Shown piece by piece: positions 53,761 to 64,000 of a DNA stretch of 64,000 bases. Numbering within the stretch: position 1 is the stretch's first letter; each line of letters begins with the position of its first letter. Location of the stretch: the NCBI GenBank assembly GCA_002633025.1, contig NMRB01002515.1, forward strand, positions 1 through 64,000. The letters are read 5' to 3'. Under the pieces are notes generated by a model. The model was not told where the DNA came from and ran no database searches. It saw only the letters and a list, made by a program, of their open reading frames with translations. The translations under genes were made by a program, and so were the position numbers. The stretch is from Notospermus geniculatus (taxonomy: Eukaryota; Nemertea; Pilidiophora; Heteronemertea; Lineidae).

Positions 53761-54605
53761 GGGCCGTATTCATAAAGGGTGATCATCGCGCGATTAGCCA
53801 GGACGCGGATAACTTTTGTACGCTGGTTAAAACAGGTTTGTACGCGCGTGGATAAACACACTTGATGATCGCAATTCACAACAAGAGATGATCGGCCGTT
53901 TATCTGTCCGCGTCTAACTTCCGCTTAATCACCGATTTTCTTCCTGCGGGCATTCCCCAGTCACTGAAAGATCATGTAACGAAGTACGTAACATGTCAGA
54001 ACAAAGGTCCCGGTCATGCATGGCACCGTAGATTTTGATTGCGCGTCGGACGCCGATTGTTTTGCGTCGAAGTATGAACCAGGCTTAACAGGCCAACATG
54101 TCGAAAAAATGAGCTGACGATTTTTCAGCCAATCAGCGGATGTGGCTAATTGAGGCTGAAACATTCGGAAAGATGTGACTGAAAACAAACGTTCAGATGC
54201 TACAGCCAATCATAAGAAACATGTGGCACGGGATGCTGTCGCACGTGATTCCCGGGTTTGTACGATCTGGAAAAACACGCAAATCAACAGGTTGCATTCA
54301 TTCTGCTCTTTCCATGCTTCCTCTGCACCTAATTCGAGGATACGGAGTGGATCCATTGCGAAGCCTCAGGGCGCCTAAGGCGAAATGACAGTTTGTACGC
54401 GAGATAAACAAGCCCCTTGTGACATTACATTTCTTTTGTTACTTCCACGCGGGTGTCTACTTTTGTACGTTGGTTAAACGCCTGGTGATCTAATCACTCT
54501 TTATGAAATGCTGTCTAAATTGAACGTGTGATCATCTCCTGTTTAGTCAGAATTTTTGCTAGTTAGTCGCGTATAAGAGAAAAACACCCTTTAGGAATAT
54601 GGCCC
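53761..54605. mobile_element. 845-bp element of the GGGCCGTATTCAT family, AAA target
   Basis: GGGCCGTATTCATAAAGGGTG and AACACCCTTTAGGAATATGGCCC ends; AAA on both sides (53758-53760, 54606-54608). Subterminal GATCATC and TTTGTACGYTGGTTAAA words are mirrored. The middle is unassigned and has no recognised transposase. Confidence 0.65.
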
Positions 54606-55043
54606 AAAGTCTAAAACATTAGTTCTGTAGTCTGAAGTCCTCGTTTTTGTTTGTTTGTTTGTTTTCACAGACAGGATCGTTGGATCCGTATCCTGCTCCG
54701 CCACATTGCCCTTCCTCCAGCCTCTTCTGGGTCCAGTGAAGGCAGTCGGTTAGCTTAAGCGAGAGTTAGTTTCAATTCTAATCGCTAGGTGCTGTTAAGT
54801 CGGTATCGGCCCTTGAAAGATCCATTCGTGTGTGGGCCATGTTAGGGCCTATTCGTGTTTGTTGAACACTCCTGGGGCGCGTTTCATTTCCTTGTGCTCT
54901 CAAAAAAGTCCCTCAAAGGTACCCCAAACAACAATTCCCAAACCCCTACAGGCTACGACCCCTTCGAGCCGAAGGGCTTGTCTTTGATGGGGGGTCAGCA
55001 AGCATGGTTAAAAGATGGGCAACTCTCATTACAAGTCTACAAG
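54606..55043. other. Unassigned stretch
   Basis: Contains a GTTTGTTTGTTTGTTT run at about 54645; no gene recognised. Confidence 0.4.
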
Positions 55044-56490
55044 TACAATCATTGACATAAGTTTATCTACGCCTGATACCCTGAATATTTCAAATACTAC
55101 TGGGCCGATTGTAACACGGTTTGTGGCACATGAAAGTCTATCTTGTTGGTCATTATTATTTCTGCATCAAAATTTGGGAAATTATGAAATTGCTCATCAG
55201 GAAAAACCTTAAGAATCAACATTTTTATTGTGTAATTTTTTAGACTTGTTGCAGTTTTGATAGAGTGGAACTTGTTAAGTATTTTGTGCTTTGTTTCACC
55301 AAAATATCTCGAGGGTTGGTGAGATATTTGAGATTATCGAAATTTTGATAATTTTGATGCCATATAGATGAAGCTAACATCAGAATATGGGTTTACAAAA
55401 TTGTGGAACTTTGTGCGTTAACTGCATTAGATAAACAGGGCCTTAGGAAATTTCTTGCAGAAATACACCTTCCCATGTTGACTCATTTTACATAGTCTTA
55501 TATCACCTGGTTGATCTGAGCCACTGGCCTAATTGCACCTTGCACCCATCAGGTTATAACTCAATCCTCTAAAGTAGGACAGGTTAGGCAATCAAATGTG
55601 TATCAAGGCAAGGGGGAATGCATAATGGTTACGGCCCAAACATTCTACAAATTTAGCATTGTAAAACCGTTATTATTCATCGGATTTGAAAATTTAAAAG
55701 TATTTTTTGATATAAAAACGAATTCTCTGTTCAACTGCATAACTTCTCGGCAATGCAACAGCCTATTTTTCATTTTGTTATGAAGTAGGCAGAGAAGGAA
55801 AACAATAGATTCAGGCCTTTCCGTTTGAGGGGAGCTAAAATGTGCATGCGGCTCGCAAACAATAGAATTTTAGCTCCCCTCAAACGGAAAGGTCTGTAGA
55901 TTATGCAAAGTCACCATCTCAACTCTCCAAATCGGACCCCTCTGAAACGCGTTTCACAGGGGTCCGGTGGGTCGGTGGAGCCTAAGGGATGAAAATGTAA
56001 TGTGGGCTGAGATATTCACATTTTTCAGAATATCAAAATGTTGGTATTTTAAAGACATGCTTAACTTCTAACCAGTTTACGCTAAAAGTTGGAAAACCTC
56101 ATACTCGTATCAGGTGAGCTCTGTCTACCAATATCAAAATTTTGTGAAAAAAAATGGAAATTCTTAAATATCGTAATTTTGATAGTCTCAAATATCCCAG
56201 CAACCATTCAACAGATTTTGATGAAACAAAGCCCAAAATCCTTAGAAGGTCTCACCCTATCAAAACTGTAACAAAAGTCACAAAAACATTACGTAATAAA
56301 AATGTTGATTTTTAGTTTTTTTCCTGACGACATATTACATAATTATGGCATTTCCAAATTTCCAAAATTTTGATGCAGAAATATGGCAAACAATACAGAC
56401 TTTCATGTGGAACAAACCGTGTTAAAATTGGTCCAGTAGTATTTGAAATGTTCAAGGTATCGGGTGCAGATAAACTTATGTCAATGGCTG
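55044..56490. mobile_element. 1.45-kb long-armed hairpin element, copy A
   Basis: Arms of about 400 bp (55044-55450 and 56040-56490) share CATAAGTTTATCTAC, ACTACTGGGCCGATT, GTAACACGGTTTG and TTGATGCAGAAATA in mirror orientation. A nested 80-bp hairpin is at 55814-55893. Related to copy B at 57130-58010. No coding region recognised. Confidence 0.7.
55814..55893. repeat. 80-bp nested hairpin
   Basis: GGCCTTTCCGTTTGAGGGGA and its complement, arms of 27 bp with one mismatch, near the axis of hairpin element A. Confidence 0.7.
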
Positions 56491-56699
56491 CACATTGTAC
56501 AGTCTTTGACATAAAGTTTATCTACAACTGATACCTAGAATCCTACTAAAATTTGACAAGAGTCTGTTTGTTTGTTCGCAATTTTCTCCGAGACTAATGA
56601 ACGGATCGCCGCCAAACTTGGTATGCACATGCAGACGGACCTGGGAAGTGTCCTTACGCAAACCGAATTTTGATATGACTTATAGTTTTCGAAATATCA

Positions 56700-56850
56700 A
56701 GATATTAACGAAAATAACAATGCTTTTTTAGGCGTCATGACGTCACCGAGATTGCCGTCGCGTCATCCGTGACGTCGGCAACGTCATGTGTGACGGAATG
56801 ACGTCATTACGCCACTCGAACGGGCATGACGTCATTAGGGATGTTCAGAT
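56700..56850. promoter_or_regulatory. Cluster of TGACGTCA-type (CRE-like) words
   Basis: ATGACGTCA or close variants at about 56737, 56769, 56798 and 56826, plus GCGTCAT and GTGACGG half-sites between. Could be binding sites for CREB/ATF proteins or simply repeats inside a mobile element; no gene follows closely. Confidence 0.3.
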
Positions 56851-57129
56851 TACGTTCCGAGTCTCGACTCACACTCCAGAAAATTCCTTTTTGGGAACTA
56901 CGTCATCAAATACAACGGGGTTTTCCAAAGGAATTGATTTTACTCATTCTAGGAGAACGAACAGAACCCGCCTGGGGGGTAAATTTACCTCCAGCTTGAA
57001 AAATCCGAAATTTTGCACCTCGGAGTCGGAGCGGGAGTGGGAGTCGGACCAGATCTCAACCTCGCATTACCTCCACCAAGCGTTCCCATAATGACGCATG
57101 AATTTAGCAGTTCCGCCACGAAACGGGTA

Positions 57130-58010
57130 TTGCCTAGTATTTCATATACCGGTACTACTGGGCCAATTTTAACACGGTTTGTTCCATTTAAAAAACACAT
57201 CTTGTTGGTCATATTTGTGCATCAAAATGTTGGAAATTTTGAAATATCAAAATTATGTAATAGCTTATCAGAAAAAAAACTTGAAAATCAACATCTTTTA
57301 TTTTGTAATTTTGTTTTCATTTTTATAGTATTTCTGACAGAATGGAAGTTTCTGAGGAGTTTGGTCTTAGTTTCATCAGAATCTTTCGAGTGGTTGCTGA
57401 TATTTGAGATTATCAACATTTTGATAATTTGAGATTTTCGCGTTTTTTAAGAAATTTTCATACCATTACATGAAGCTAACATCAGATTATAGGTTTACCT
57501 TATTTTGAAACTTTTGGGGGTTAACTGGGCAGAAATATTGTAATATCAAAATGTTGATATTTTGAAAAATATGCATAAATTCTAACCAGTTAATGCGAAT
57601 CATCCAAAATTTCATAATTTTAAGATTTGAGGTCAGCTCCATCTACTGACATCAGAATTTTGTGCAAAATCATGAAAATCTCAAATTTTTTATCAAAAAT
57701 TTGATAATCTCAAATAATCTCAGCAACCACTCGACAGATTATGATGAAACTAGGAGCAAAATCCTCAGAAACTTCCATTCTGTCACAACTACTATAAAAA
57801 TGAAAATATAATTACAGAACAAAAGACGTTGATTTTCAAGTTTTTTTTCCGATAAGCGATTACACAATTTTGAAATTTCAAAATTTCCAAAATTTTGATG
57901 CAGAAATATGATCAACAGGTTTGCCTTTCATATGCAACAAAACGTGTCAAAATTGGTTCGGTAGTATTTGAAATATTCAACATATCAAGTGTAGATAAAC
58001 ATCTGTCAAT
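57130..58010. mobile_element. 0.88-kb long-armed hairpin element, copy B
   Basis: Same family as 55044-56490: ACTACTGGGCCAATTTTAAC, AACACATCTTGTTGGTCATA and ACTTGAAAATCAACAT pair with the right arm (57500-58010). Confidence 0.7.
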
Positions 58011-58166
58011 GCCTGTACATACGATTATAAAATCATTGAGTTCGTTCTGTTTGTTTTGCGCAAGCGTGCAATCAGCTTTTCAACGGTGATGTGCCAACGT
58101 ACCCTGCTGAGGTAAAAACCTAAATGGTTCGTCAAAAGCCGAGTCGAAATCGGGTGTGAAGAACAT

Positions 58167-59677
58167 TCAATCGCCGATCACCATAGCCAGACCCCGGTAA
58201 ACACTTTTTAATAAAGAACCTCTTTTTGCAAAAATATACTTGAAACACATTACAGGCGGAGCTCTCTGCATTTCTATAGGGAGTAGATTCCAAATGTTTA
58301 TACTGGAAGGTAAAAATGATGAGGCGTACCTTCTAGTTCTATGCGGCGGTGCTAAAATTGCAGGTTGGTTTCTCAGGTAGTGCTCCTGATCATTTCCTCG
58401 AACACGATCAAGAATATAGGAACGGAGGAATGGAATGGAGAGACCATTGACAATTTGAAAAATATGACAGACTCTATAAAAAGTTACTCTTTCACGTGTT
58501 TTGCCAGCCAAGTTCGGTCAGAAGTTTCTCATAACTCGTGAGTTTTAAGGCACCGCTCACAACAATTCCAGCATGATACTGTATCTGCTCCAACTTCGTT
58601 GACAAAACAGTGTCCTCTTCATAATAAATAACACAAGCGTATTCGATGATAGAACGGATCATGGTAAAATAAAACGTTTCAAGGGTTTTACGAGAGAAGA
58701 GGCTTTTATACTTTTTCATTATATTCAATCGATTGTGACATGAAGTGTAGATATTATTAATATGGTCATTCCAAGACATTTTACTATGAAAAGTCAGACC
58801 AAGATGTTTATGGCTACTCGCAGGTGCAAGTCGGGTACCGTAAAAATGAAGATTAGTAGGCTATTGTCAGCGGGAAAAAGCTTCGCAGAAAAGGTCATTA
58901 CAACAGATTTGGTAGGATTAAAATCTACAAGCCACTGATTAGCCCAAATCTCAATCTTCTGTAGGTCTTCGCTGATACGCATATCCGAGTCACGCGAATT
59001 GACAAATACATCTAAAAGAACGTCAGTGGACAGATTCTCAACTATGTCGTTAATGTATATAAAAAATAGCATCGGTCCAAGGATTGAACCCTGTGGAACA
59101 CCCGCATTAACTGCAAGCGGTTCGGAAGCCAAACCATTAAGCACAACACGCTGACTCCTCTTAGAGAGATAAGAATGAAACCAGTTGAGAATCTGTCCCC
59201 TGAAGCCGATACGCTTCATTTTATATAAAAGACCCTTGGTCCAAACTCGTATCAGAAGCACGACTTCGGCTATATCGAGGAAAACAGCTCTAGCCTCCTT
59301 GTTTTCTTCAAAAGCAGTTAAAATCTTGTCTGTTAAAACTATAAGCTGGTTGGTGGTTGAGTCACCCTGTTGAAATCCAGACTGCTGTCTATACAAAAGG
59401 TTATTTATCTTTAAGTAGTCATTGACCTGATTAGCAACAAGACGTTCCAATACCTTCGACATACAAGAAAGAAGGGATACAGGTCTGTAATTTGATACCA
59501 GATGTCGTTCGCCTTTTTTTTAAATTGGTATAACATTCGACGTCTTCCATTTTTCAGGAAACTTTCCAGATGAAATCGAGTAATTAAAAATATCAGCCAG
59601 AGGTTTGGCCATTGAGTCAACAATTTGTTTGATGATAAAATTTGATATACCATCTGGTCCAGTGGCTTTACTAACAT
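58167..59677 (-). pseudogene. LINE reverse transcriptase, broken
   Basis: Reading right to left: 59411-59677 has the segment before the fingers with a stop after KWKTSNVIPI-like sequence. 58794-59462 has YRQQSGFQQGDSTTNQL, AVFLDIAEV (the usual FD-R-VWH region is scrambled), MKRIGFRGQILNWFHSYLS and NAGVPQGSILGPMLFFIYIN. The following F/Y-ADD box is lost by a small deletion. 58492-58779 has the MSWNDHINNIYTSCHNRL block and IIEYACVIY. 58167-58511 has the RRYASSFLPSSINIWNLLP end. Several frameshifts; no function possible. Confidence 0.8.
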
Positions 59678-59759
59678 TGAGAGACGAGATCACTTTTTTG
59701 ACATCATTATCCTCGAAACGTTTAAACTGTTAAAACTTCTTCTGGAAGAGTCGCCTCGA

Positions 59760-59841
59760 AGTCGTCAACAGAGGTGATGTTAGTAAAGTGTTCATTAAAA
59801 AGTCGTCAACAGAGGTGATGTTAGTGAAGTGTTTATTAAAA
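59760..59841. repeat. 41-bp tandem duplication
   Basis: AGTCGTCAACAGAGGTGATG followed by TTAGT(A/G)AAGTGTT is present twice in direct order. Confidence 0.85.
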
Positions 59842-59972
59842 AGAGTACATTTGGTAAGACTATTCAATGAGGGGGAACATTCCCACACAGGAAGCTACAC
59901 CAGTCCTGAAGTCTATGTTGGAAAAAGATTTAAAATGCTTATTTAAGGATCATAAATACTAGCATACAACCA

Positions 59973-60091
59973 GGGCCCATATTCATAAAACCTTGCTAGG
60001 CTTAGTTGTCTGCTAAAGTGCCGAGTTTGTACAGGCCAACGTACACAACTAGCAACCACCCCAGCTAGCAAGTTTTGATGAATATCGGCCC
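59973..60091. mobile_element. 119-bp MITE of the ATATTCAT family
   Basis: GGGCCCATATTCATAAAACC and its relative GATGAATATCGGCCC at the right; inner CTAGCAA/TTGCTAG and GTACA/TGTAC pair. Target duplication unclear. Confidence 0.65.
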
Positions 60092-60382
60092 TGGTATCGA
60101 CAGGGATTTCAGTTTCTGTTTCTAAAGGCGTTGCTCCACGTGAGAGTTTTCTCGAGCGAGCTGGCTTTCTTCGGGAAATTTACCATCGTTGTTACCATTA
60201 CTCAAGAATGGATTCGCGAAAAATTTATACTTGATCGTATTACGTACCATATAGTATTTCAATCAATTTCATAAGCCTGCCGATTACATTAATACACTTT
60301 ATAGTCAGCTTTTTATTTGAAGTTCCTAGATCGATTTCAACAGCAATATCTGATTGAGTCAAAGGCCAAACGACCTTGAAAT

Positions 60383-60506
60383 ACAGTCCACTCTCGTTAC
60401 ACCCCCAGTGGCGGTATAGCGAGGGTATCGTTGTTGGCAATGTTGAAATGTCTTCGACCGAGGACGTCAGTTGTCTGTGGCGGTATACCGACGGGCGAGT
60501 GGACTG
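60383..60506. mobile_element. 124-bp pogo/Tigger-type MITE, TA target
   Basis: CAGTCCACTCTCGTTAC and its near-complement CGGGCGAGTGGACTG, flanked by TA (60381-60382, 60507-60508). CAGTC ends with TA duplications are typical of pogo-like elements. Inner GGCGGTATA repeats. Confidence 0.7.
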
Positions 60507-60875
60507 TACAACTTTATTTAATGCAGTAATCGTAGGTTCTACTTCTCAATCTCACGTGATCCCCAAGCAGAACTATTGGCAACTAGGGTCGTTTGCTAAC
60601 TGTGAACGACCACAACAAACTCGTCGTCCAGAATGGCACGCCATCATTTCTTGTTTTCCATTCTTCTTTCTGGAATTCGAAATGGACTTCTAGCGTTCAC
60701 CTGTGAGAGGTTAATGTAGTCATTCAGCGATTCAGTGAATCAGCGACATCGCGTACACATAATGACAAAGTCCACGGTTGAATTCGTGACTTCTCCCAGA
60801 AGAAGAAAAGGAACAAGAAAGCATTCCAATAGGGACGCTCATTCAAATAGGTAGATTCGAACGGTCTTGTCGACC

Positions 60876-61027
60876 AGGGCTGGGTTGCAGAAAACTCATG
60901 TTAGCGCTAACTTGGTGTCAGCGCTAACTTTATGTTAAATGGCGTAAAAAGACAAGGGATTTTTACGTCATCTAACATAAAGTTAACACCTAGTTAGCGC
61001 TATGGTGAGTTTTGTGCAACCGGCCCC
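60876..61027. mobile_element. 152-bp MITE with Harbinger-like ends
   Basis: The right end read inward, GGGCCGGTTGCACAAAACTC, shares its first 16 bases with the ends of the 3.27-kb Harbinger element at 27939. Arms (TTAGCGCTAAC, AACTTTATGTTA) form a hairpin. Possible CAG target duplication. Confidence 0.65.
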
Positions 61028-61062
61028 AGTCCTTATCGGTGTGAACACCCGTGACCTCGCCA

Positions 61063-61697
61063 CCATGAACTGTAGTATACGGTGTGCATCGATCTAGTCT
61101 CGCGTCACCAGCCTCTCTCTTACAGGAGAGAGTCTGGTAGCAAAGGCCAAAACTTTCGTTACCGCCAGGTGGCGAGTGTCCAGCTCGGAGCATCCGAATC
61201 TGATTGGCCAACGGCTGATTAAACATGGCTGCGCCCATGAAACGCATGATGGACGAATGAGTCTTAGGGAAAATTGACCTTTTTAGCACGGAAGGAACGA
61301 CTATCCATGGTCATCGATTGCTGGAATAAGCCGATTGTACAATAGGACAAGTTTACATTTTGTGCCATGGATTAGGTCACTTCCGACCAGGGAGTCGAAG
61401 TTCAGCCAGACGGTAAATCGATCCTGATACAATACAATTCCACTTTATTTCATCAGCGATCCACCTCAAACGGCCAGGCTCGATCGCTGTCTACATATCA
61501 CTCGGTGAAAACCACGATAAAACGTGTTAAAAAGATAACATTTCCCTCGGACTATTTCGTTCCTTGTTCGTTCATCATGCGTTTCACGGCGCAGCCATGT
61601 TTAATCAGCCGTTGGCCAATCAGATTCGGATGCTCTGAGCTGGACACTCGCCACCTGGCGGTAACCATGAACTGTAGTATACGGTGTGCATCGATCG
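61063..61697. repeat. Inverted repeat flanked by a 33-bp direct repeat
   Basis: CCATGAACTGTAGTATACGG and TGTGCATCGATC occur in the same orientation at 61063 and 61665. Between them, arms of about 100 bp (GCCAGGTGGCGAGTGTCCAG at 61165, complement near 61655) are inverted. Outer limits unclear. Confidence 0.6.
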
Positions 61698-61761
61698 AGT
61701 GTGTAAAGCTATGAACGAGGTCACCATAATAACATGCACTTGCGACGCCGTCACGAAACCG

Positions 61762-61882
61762 CGGCGCATATTCATAACACCATTGTCCAGCTCAGTTGGT
61801 TGCTAATGGTCTACATTGGCCTGCACGAACTGGGTAATTTAGTAACCAACTAAGCCTAGTAAGGTTTATGAATATGGGGGCC
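61762..61882. mobile_element. 121-bp MITE of the ATATTCAT family
   Basis: GCGCATATTCATAACACC at the left and GGTTTATGAATATGGGGGCC at the right; inner AGTTGGTTGCTAA/TTAGTAACCAACT. Same family as 59973. Confidence 0.6.
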
Positions 61883-62265
61883 TGGTAGATTGCGTGCCGC
61901 CGAAAAATTAGTATGGCCTATAGGCATGATAGGCCTAATGATCCTTCTTCCGACTTTACTAGCGTCCCAAGTGGACACGAATTATAAACACATTATTTTC
62001 ACATTTTCATCGCAACTATCCCGGGTGGCCGCTTACAATGTGATCAAACTCGCGAATAAAATCATGTGGGTTTCTTTTGACCCAAACCGCTGATCAGCAT
62101 GTACTACGATTCAGGCGGTCATCGCTAGGGTTACTGAAACTTTCAAGAACTAAAAAGAATCGGTTATCCAACTTATAGATTATAGTTATAACTTAGCCCA
62201 AATGTGACACGGGCGAACGATGCATGCCCCGAGGCTAATAAAATCCCCATTGGCCGAGATGGTGT
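61883..62265. other. Unassigned stretch
   Basis: A short open frame at 61890-62093 has no recognised domain. Confidence 0.4.
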
Positions 62266-62660
62266 CAGTCTAGACTGGTACCAGGTTTTCTGGGCAGCCT
62301 GCATTCGAAGACAGGTGTAATGTTTTTCACTGCCCCACATTTGCCAATGCCCCCAAACAAAAGATTGACGGAATAAGCCGCGACATGACAATGGGAGAGG
62401 CACTGATAAACATGTCTTTCTATATTTGAGTGTCCACCACACAATAAAGCGGGCATTGTCATACGGGGGGCATTCTCATACATTACACCTGTGAAAACAA
62501 TGATCTACGCCGGATTCCAGTGACGTCATTCTACAGCTCCAAGAGCAATAGACCGACGCAGAGCTAAATATAGACCAGCGGGCGCCATGATGGTTTTATG
62601 CATTTGCTTGCGTCTGTCCTAGTAATCAGGACTGTGTTCGGCCTAGTGTCAGTCCTTCTT
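62266..62660 (+). repeat. Direct repeat shared with 26.99-27.31 kb, carrying a MITE
   Basis: Same words as at 26985 (GACTGGTACCAGGTTTTCTG; AGACCAGCGGGCGCCATGAT) but interrupted at 62313-62490 by a MITE that is absent from the other copy. Confidence 0.75.
62313..62490 (-). mobile_element. 178-bp MITE, copy 2 (partner at 42376)
   Basis: AGGTGTAATG and CATTACACCT ends, same inside as 42376-42552 on the opposite strand. Confidence 0.75.
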
Positions 62661-63680
62661 ATCGGGGAAGAATACCAAAAGCAGCCTTTGCTGTGACTTC
62701 AATCTTCAAGCTTGGTCGTGGCACTTCAGCAGTGAGTCAACTCGGGACATGTCTGCCAGCTGCGAATCTGAATGGTTATGAAGCCATTAAGGCTTTCCGA
62801 TGAAAACGCGTTGATGAAACGCGAAGGAAGAAGGTTTGGAGAAAATCCAGATGATTTCTTTTTTGTGTCGTTGATGATCTGACTAAAGGAAAGGTAAACC
62901 CTGGGACTTTAGAGTATGTATAGAACCATTAAGTATAAAAAGAAAACTATGCAAGTTGTCAGCCATGTACATGTACGCTAAACCTACATATAGTTTTTTA
63001 GTGATAAAAAAATCGGCAGCCCGGTTCGCTGGGTTCGTGTTTTCTCTCAACCGGAAGTGACGAGTGCGCCACCCAAACAATAGCAGGCCTACTCACACAC
63101 ATACATCATGTACATACACACAGGCCTACATACGCACATGATGCACTTCGCTGAACAGCTTGATTGTGCATATTGCGAGTTTTCGTCTTCTGTCACATGG
63201 CCGCGATTAAATCTGCGGAATGGAATATTGCAGTCACTGATCAATTTGATCCCCATCCGCGGCATGCAAACAATGCAACAAAGCCGCCATGATGGTATTG
63301 TATGGGTGGGCAAAACGTCATAATCGCGCTAGTCCTCGCGAGAGACGGCGGTTATTAGACATGAATGGCGCGCTTCATGAATTGGCTAAAAACATCAAAA
63401 TTGCTCAATTTATTCTTATACGGTGTATTATCAGTAATTTTTTCAGGGCATAAAAGTTTATCTATATACAGAAAACTTACAGAACGAAGGTTTTGGCCAG
63501 GGTTTACCTTTCCGTTAAAGAACTTTGAGAAAAGGCTGTGTCCTTTGTAAAAACGGCCCCTCATTTTTTTCGGAGGACGGGATTCTGAGACACATTAGGT
63601 AAGAAACTAAATCGGCTGTGTTTGGAACACAGGACAACTTTTAGTTGTAAGTGACGAGGGAAAACATAAGATAGGGATTT
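62661..63680. other. Unassigned stretch
   Basis: No gene recognised. Near 62790 GATGAAAACGCGTTGATGAA is a small local repeat; 63085-63120 has CATACA/ACACAC-rich sequence. Confidence 0.4.
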
Positions 63681-64000
63681 GAGTATGGTGAACTCAGTAC
63701 TCGAGGCATCTTCATCTTACTTCCCTGATGAGGAAGACCAGCACGACAACTTGGGACGTCACCAACAGGAGTTTGGCCATCATCTTTACGGACAGCACTC
63801 AGCCGAGACAACGCTTCTTCCTGTATCACACATTGCAGGGATACGAAAATAGCGCCATGAGTATGGTGAACTCGGTACGCGAGGCAAAGCCTCGTCTTAC
63901 TGGCGGAGATGAGGAACACCAATAAGCCAACATCTCTGGACAGACAGGAGTTGGTCATCATATCGTAGCAGACAGCACACAGACGAGGTGATGCTTTTAA
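63681..64000 (+). repeat. Imperfect tandem repeat, 178-bp period, reaching the edge
   Basis: GAGTATGGTGAACTC starts at 63681 and 63859; both units then share GGAGTT, GGTCATCAT-like, GGACAGCAC/AGACAGCAC and GATGCTT/AACGCTT. The second unit runs off the window. Confidence 0.65.

Larger units (their letters stand above)
58160..59900 (-). mobile_element. Second CR1-type LINE, 5'-truncated
   Basis: Only the reverse transcriptase and C-terminal region remain, on the minus strand. No endonuclease or ORF1. It is a different subfamily from the LINE at 7.5-12.7 kb, judging by sequence. A 41-bp tandem duplication (59760-59841) is at its 5' side. Confidence 0.8.

Overview
This window is animal (metazoan) genomic DNA with no sign of a prokaryotic layout. 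Candidate genes are broken into exons with GT-AG borders. tRNA-derived SINEs, CR1/L2-type LINEs, a BEL/Pao retrotransposon, a PIF/Harbinger DNA transposon and some thirty short hairpin (MITE-like) elements fill most of the sequence. A LINE ORF2 with an N-terminal 2A (DxETNPGP) motif, BEL, Harbinger and the dispersed 'AAGAGGCCCATGGGCC' repeats together suggest a marine invertebrate (echinoderm, hemichordate, cephalochordate or lophotrochozoan). I cannot fix the phylum from the sequence alone. There are two assembly gaps (19185-20065 and 34332-34393) and three single N bases.

Layout. 1-5.6 kb: hairpin elements, a Ty3/gypsy-like gag-protease fragment and a LINE scrap. 5.66-6.68 kb: an unrecognised 340-codon ORF on the minus strand. 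6.9-12.7 kb: a hairpin element followed by a nearly full-length but dead LINE (minus strand; ORF1, a membrane segment plus 2A, endonuclease, reverse transcriptase). 12.7-20.2 kb: a BEL/Pao element rearranged by three tandem duplications and ending in a gap. 20.9-22.0 kb: two exons of a coiled-coil protein on the minus strand. 24.0-33.4 kb: the most interesting part, a tandem duplication of a small two-exon gene for a secreted, cationic, cysteine-rich peptide, with a 3.27-kb Harbinger transposon between the copies. 34.4-50.5 kb: minisatellite-bearing repeats, SINEs, long palindromes, a RecQ-like helicase scrap and an element carrying an F-box-like segment. 51.1-52.1 kb: a second unrecognised ORF with a signal peptide, apparently related to the one at 5.7-6.7 kb. 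52.3-64 kb: more hairpin elements, a second dead LINE and a tandem repeat at the right edge.

The peptide locus. Both copies share a TATA-like block, a near-identical signal peptide, an acidic propiece ending in Lys-Arg, an intron, a Cys-rich second exon and an AATAAA signal. Each copy is broken by a different transposon: copy 1 in exon 1 (570-bp element with TTA target duplication) and copy 2 in exon 2 (713-bp element that cuts off the last cysteine). Each copy shows the empty site of the insertion in the other, so the insertions and their target duplications can be read directly. The layout resembles invertebrate cationic six-cysteine antimicrobial peptide genes, but I do not recognise the family.

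All function calls come from reading motifs by eye; no database search was possible. Calls on transposon superfamily rest mainly on target-site duplication length and terminal sequence.
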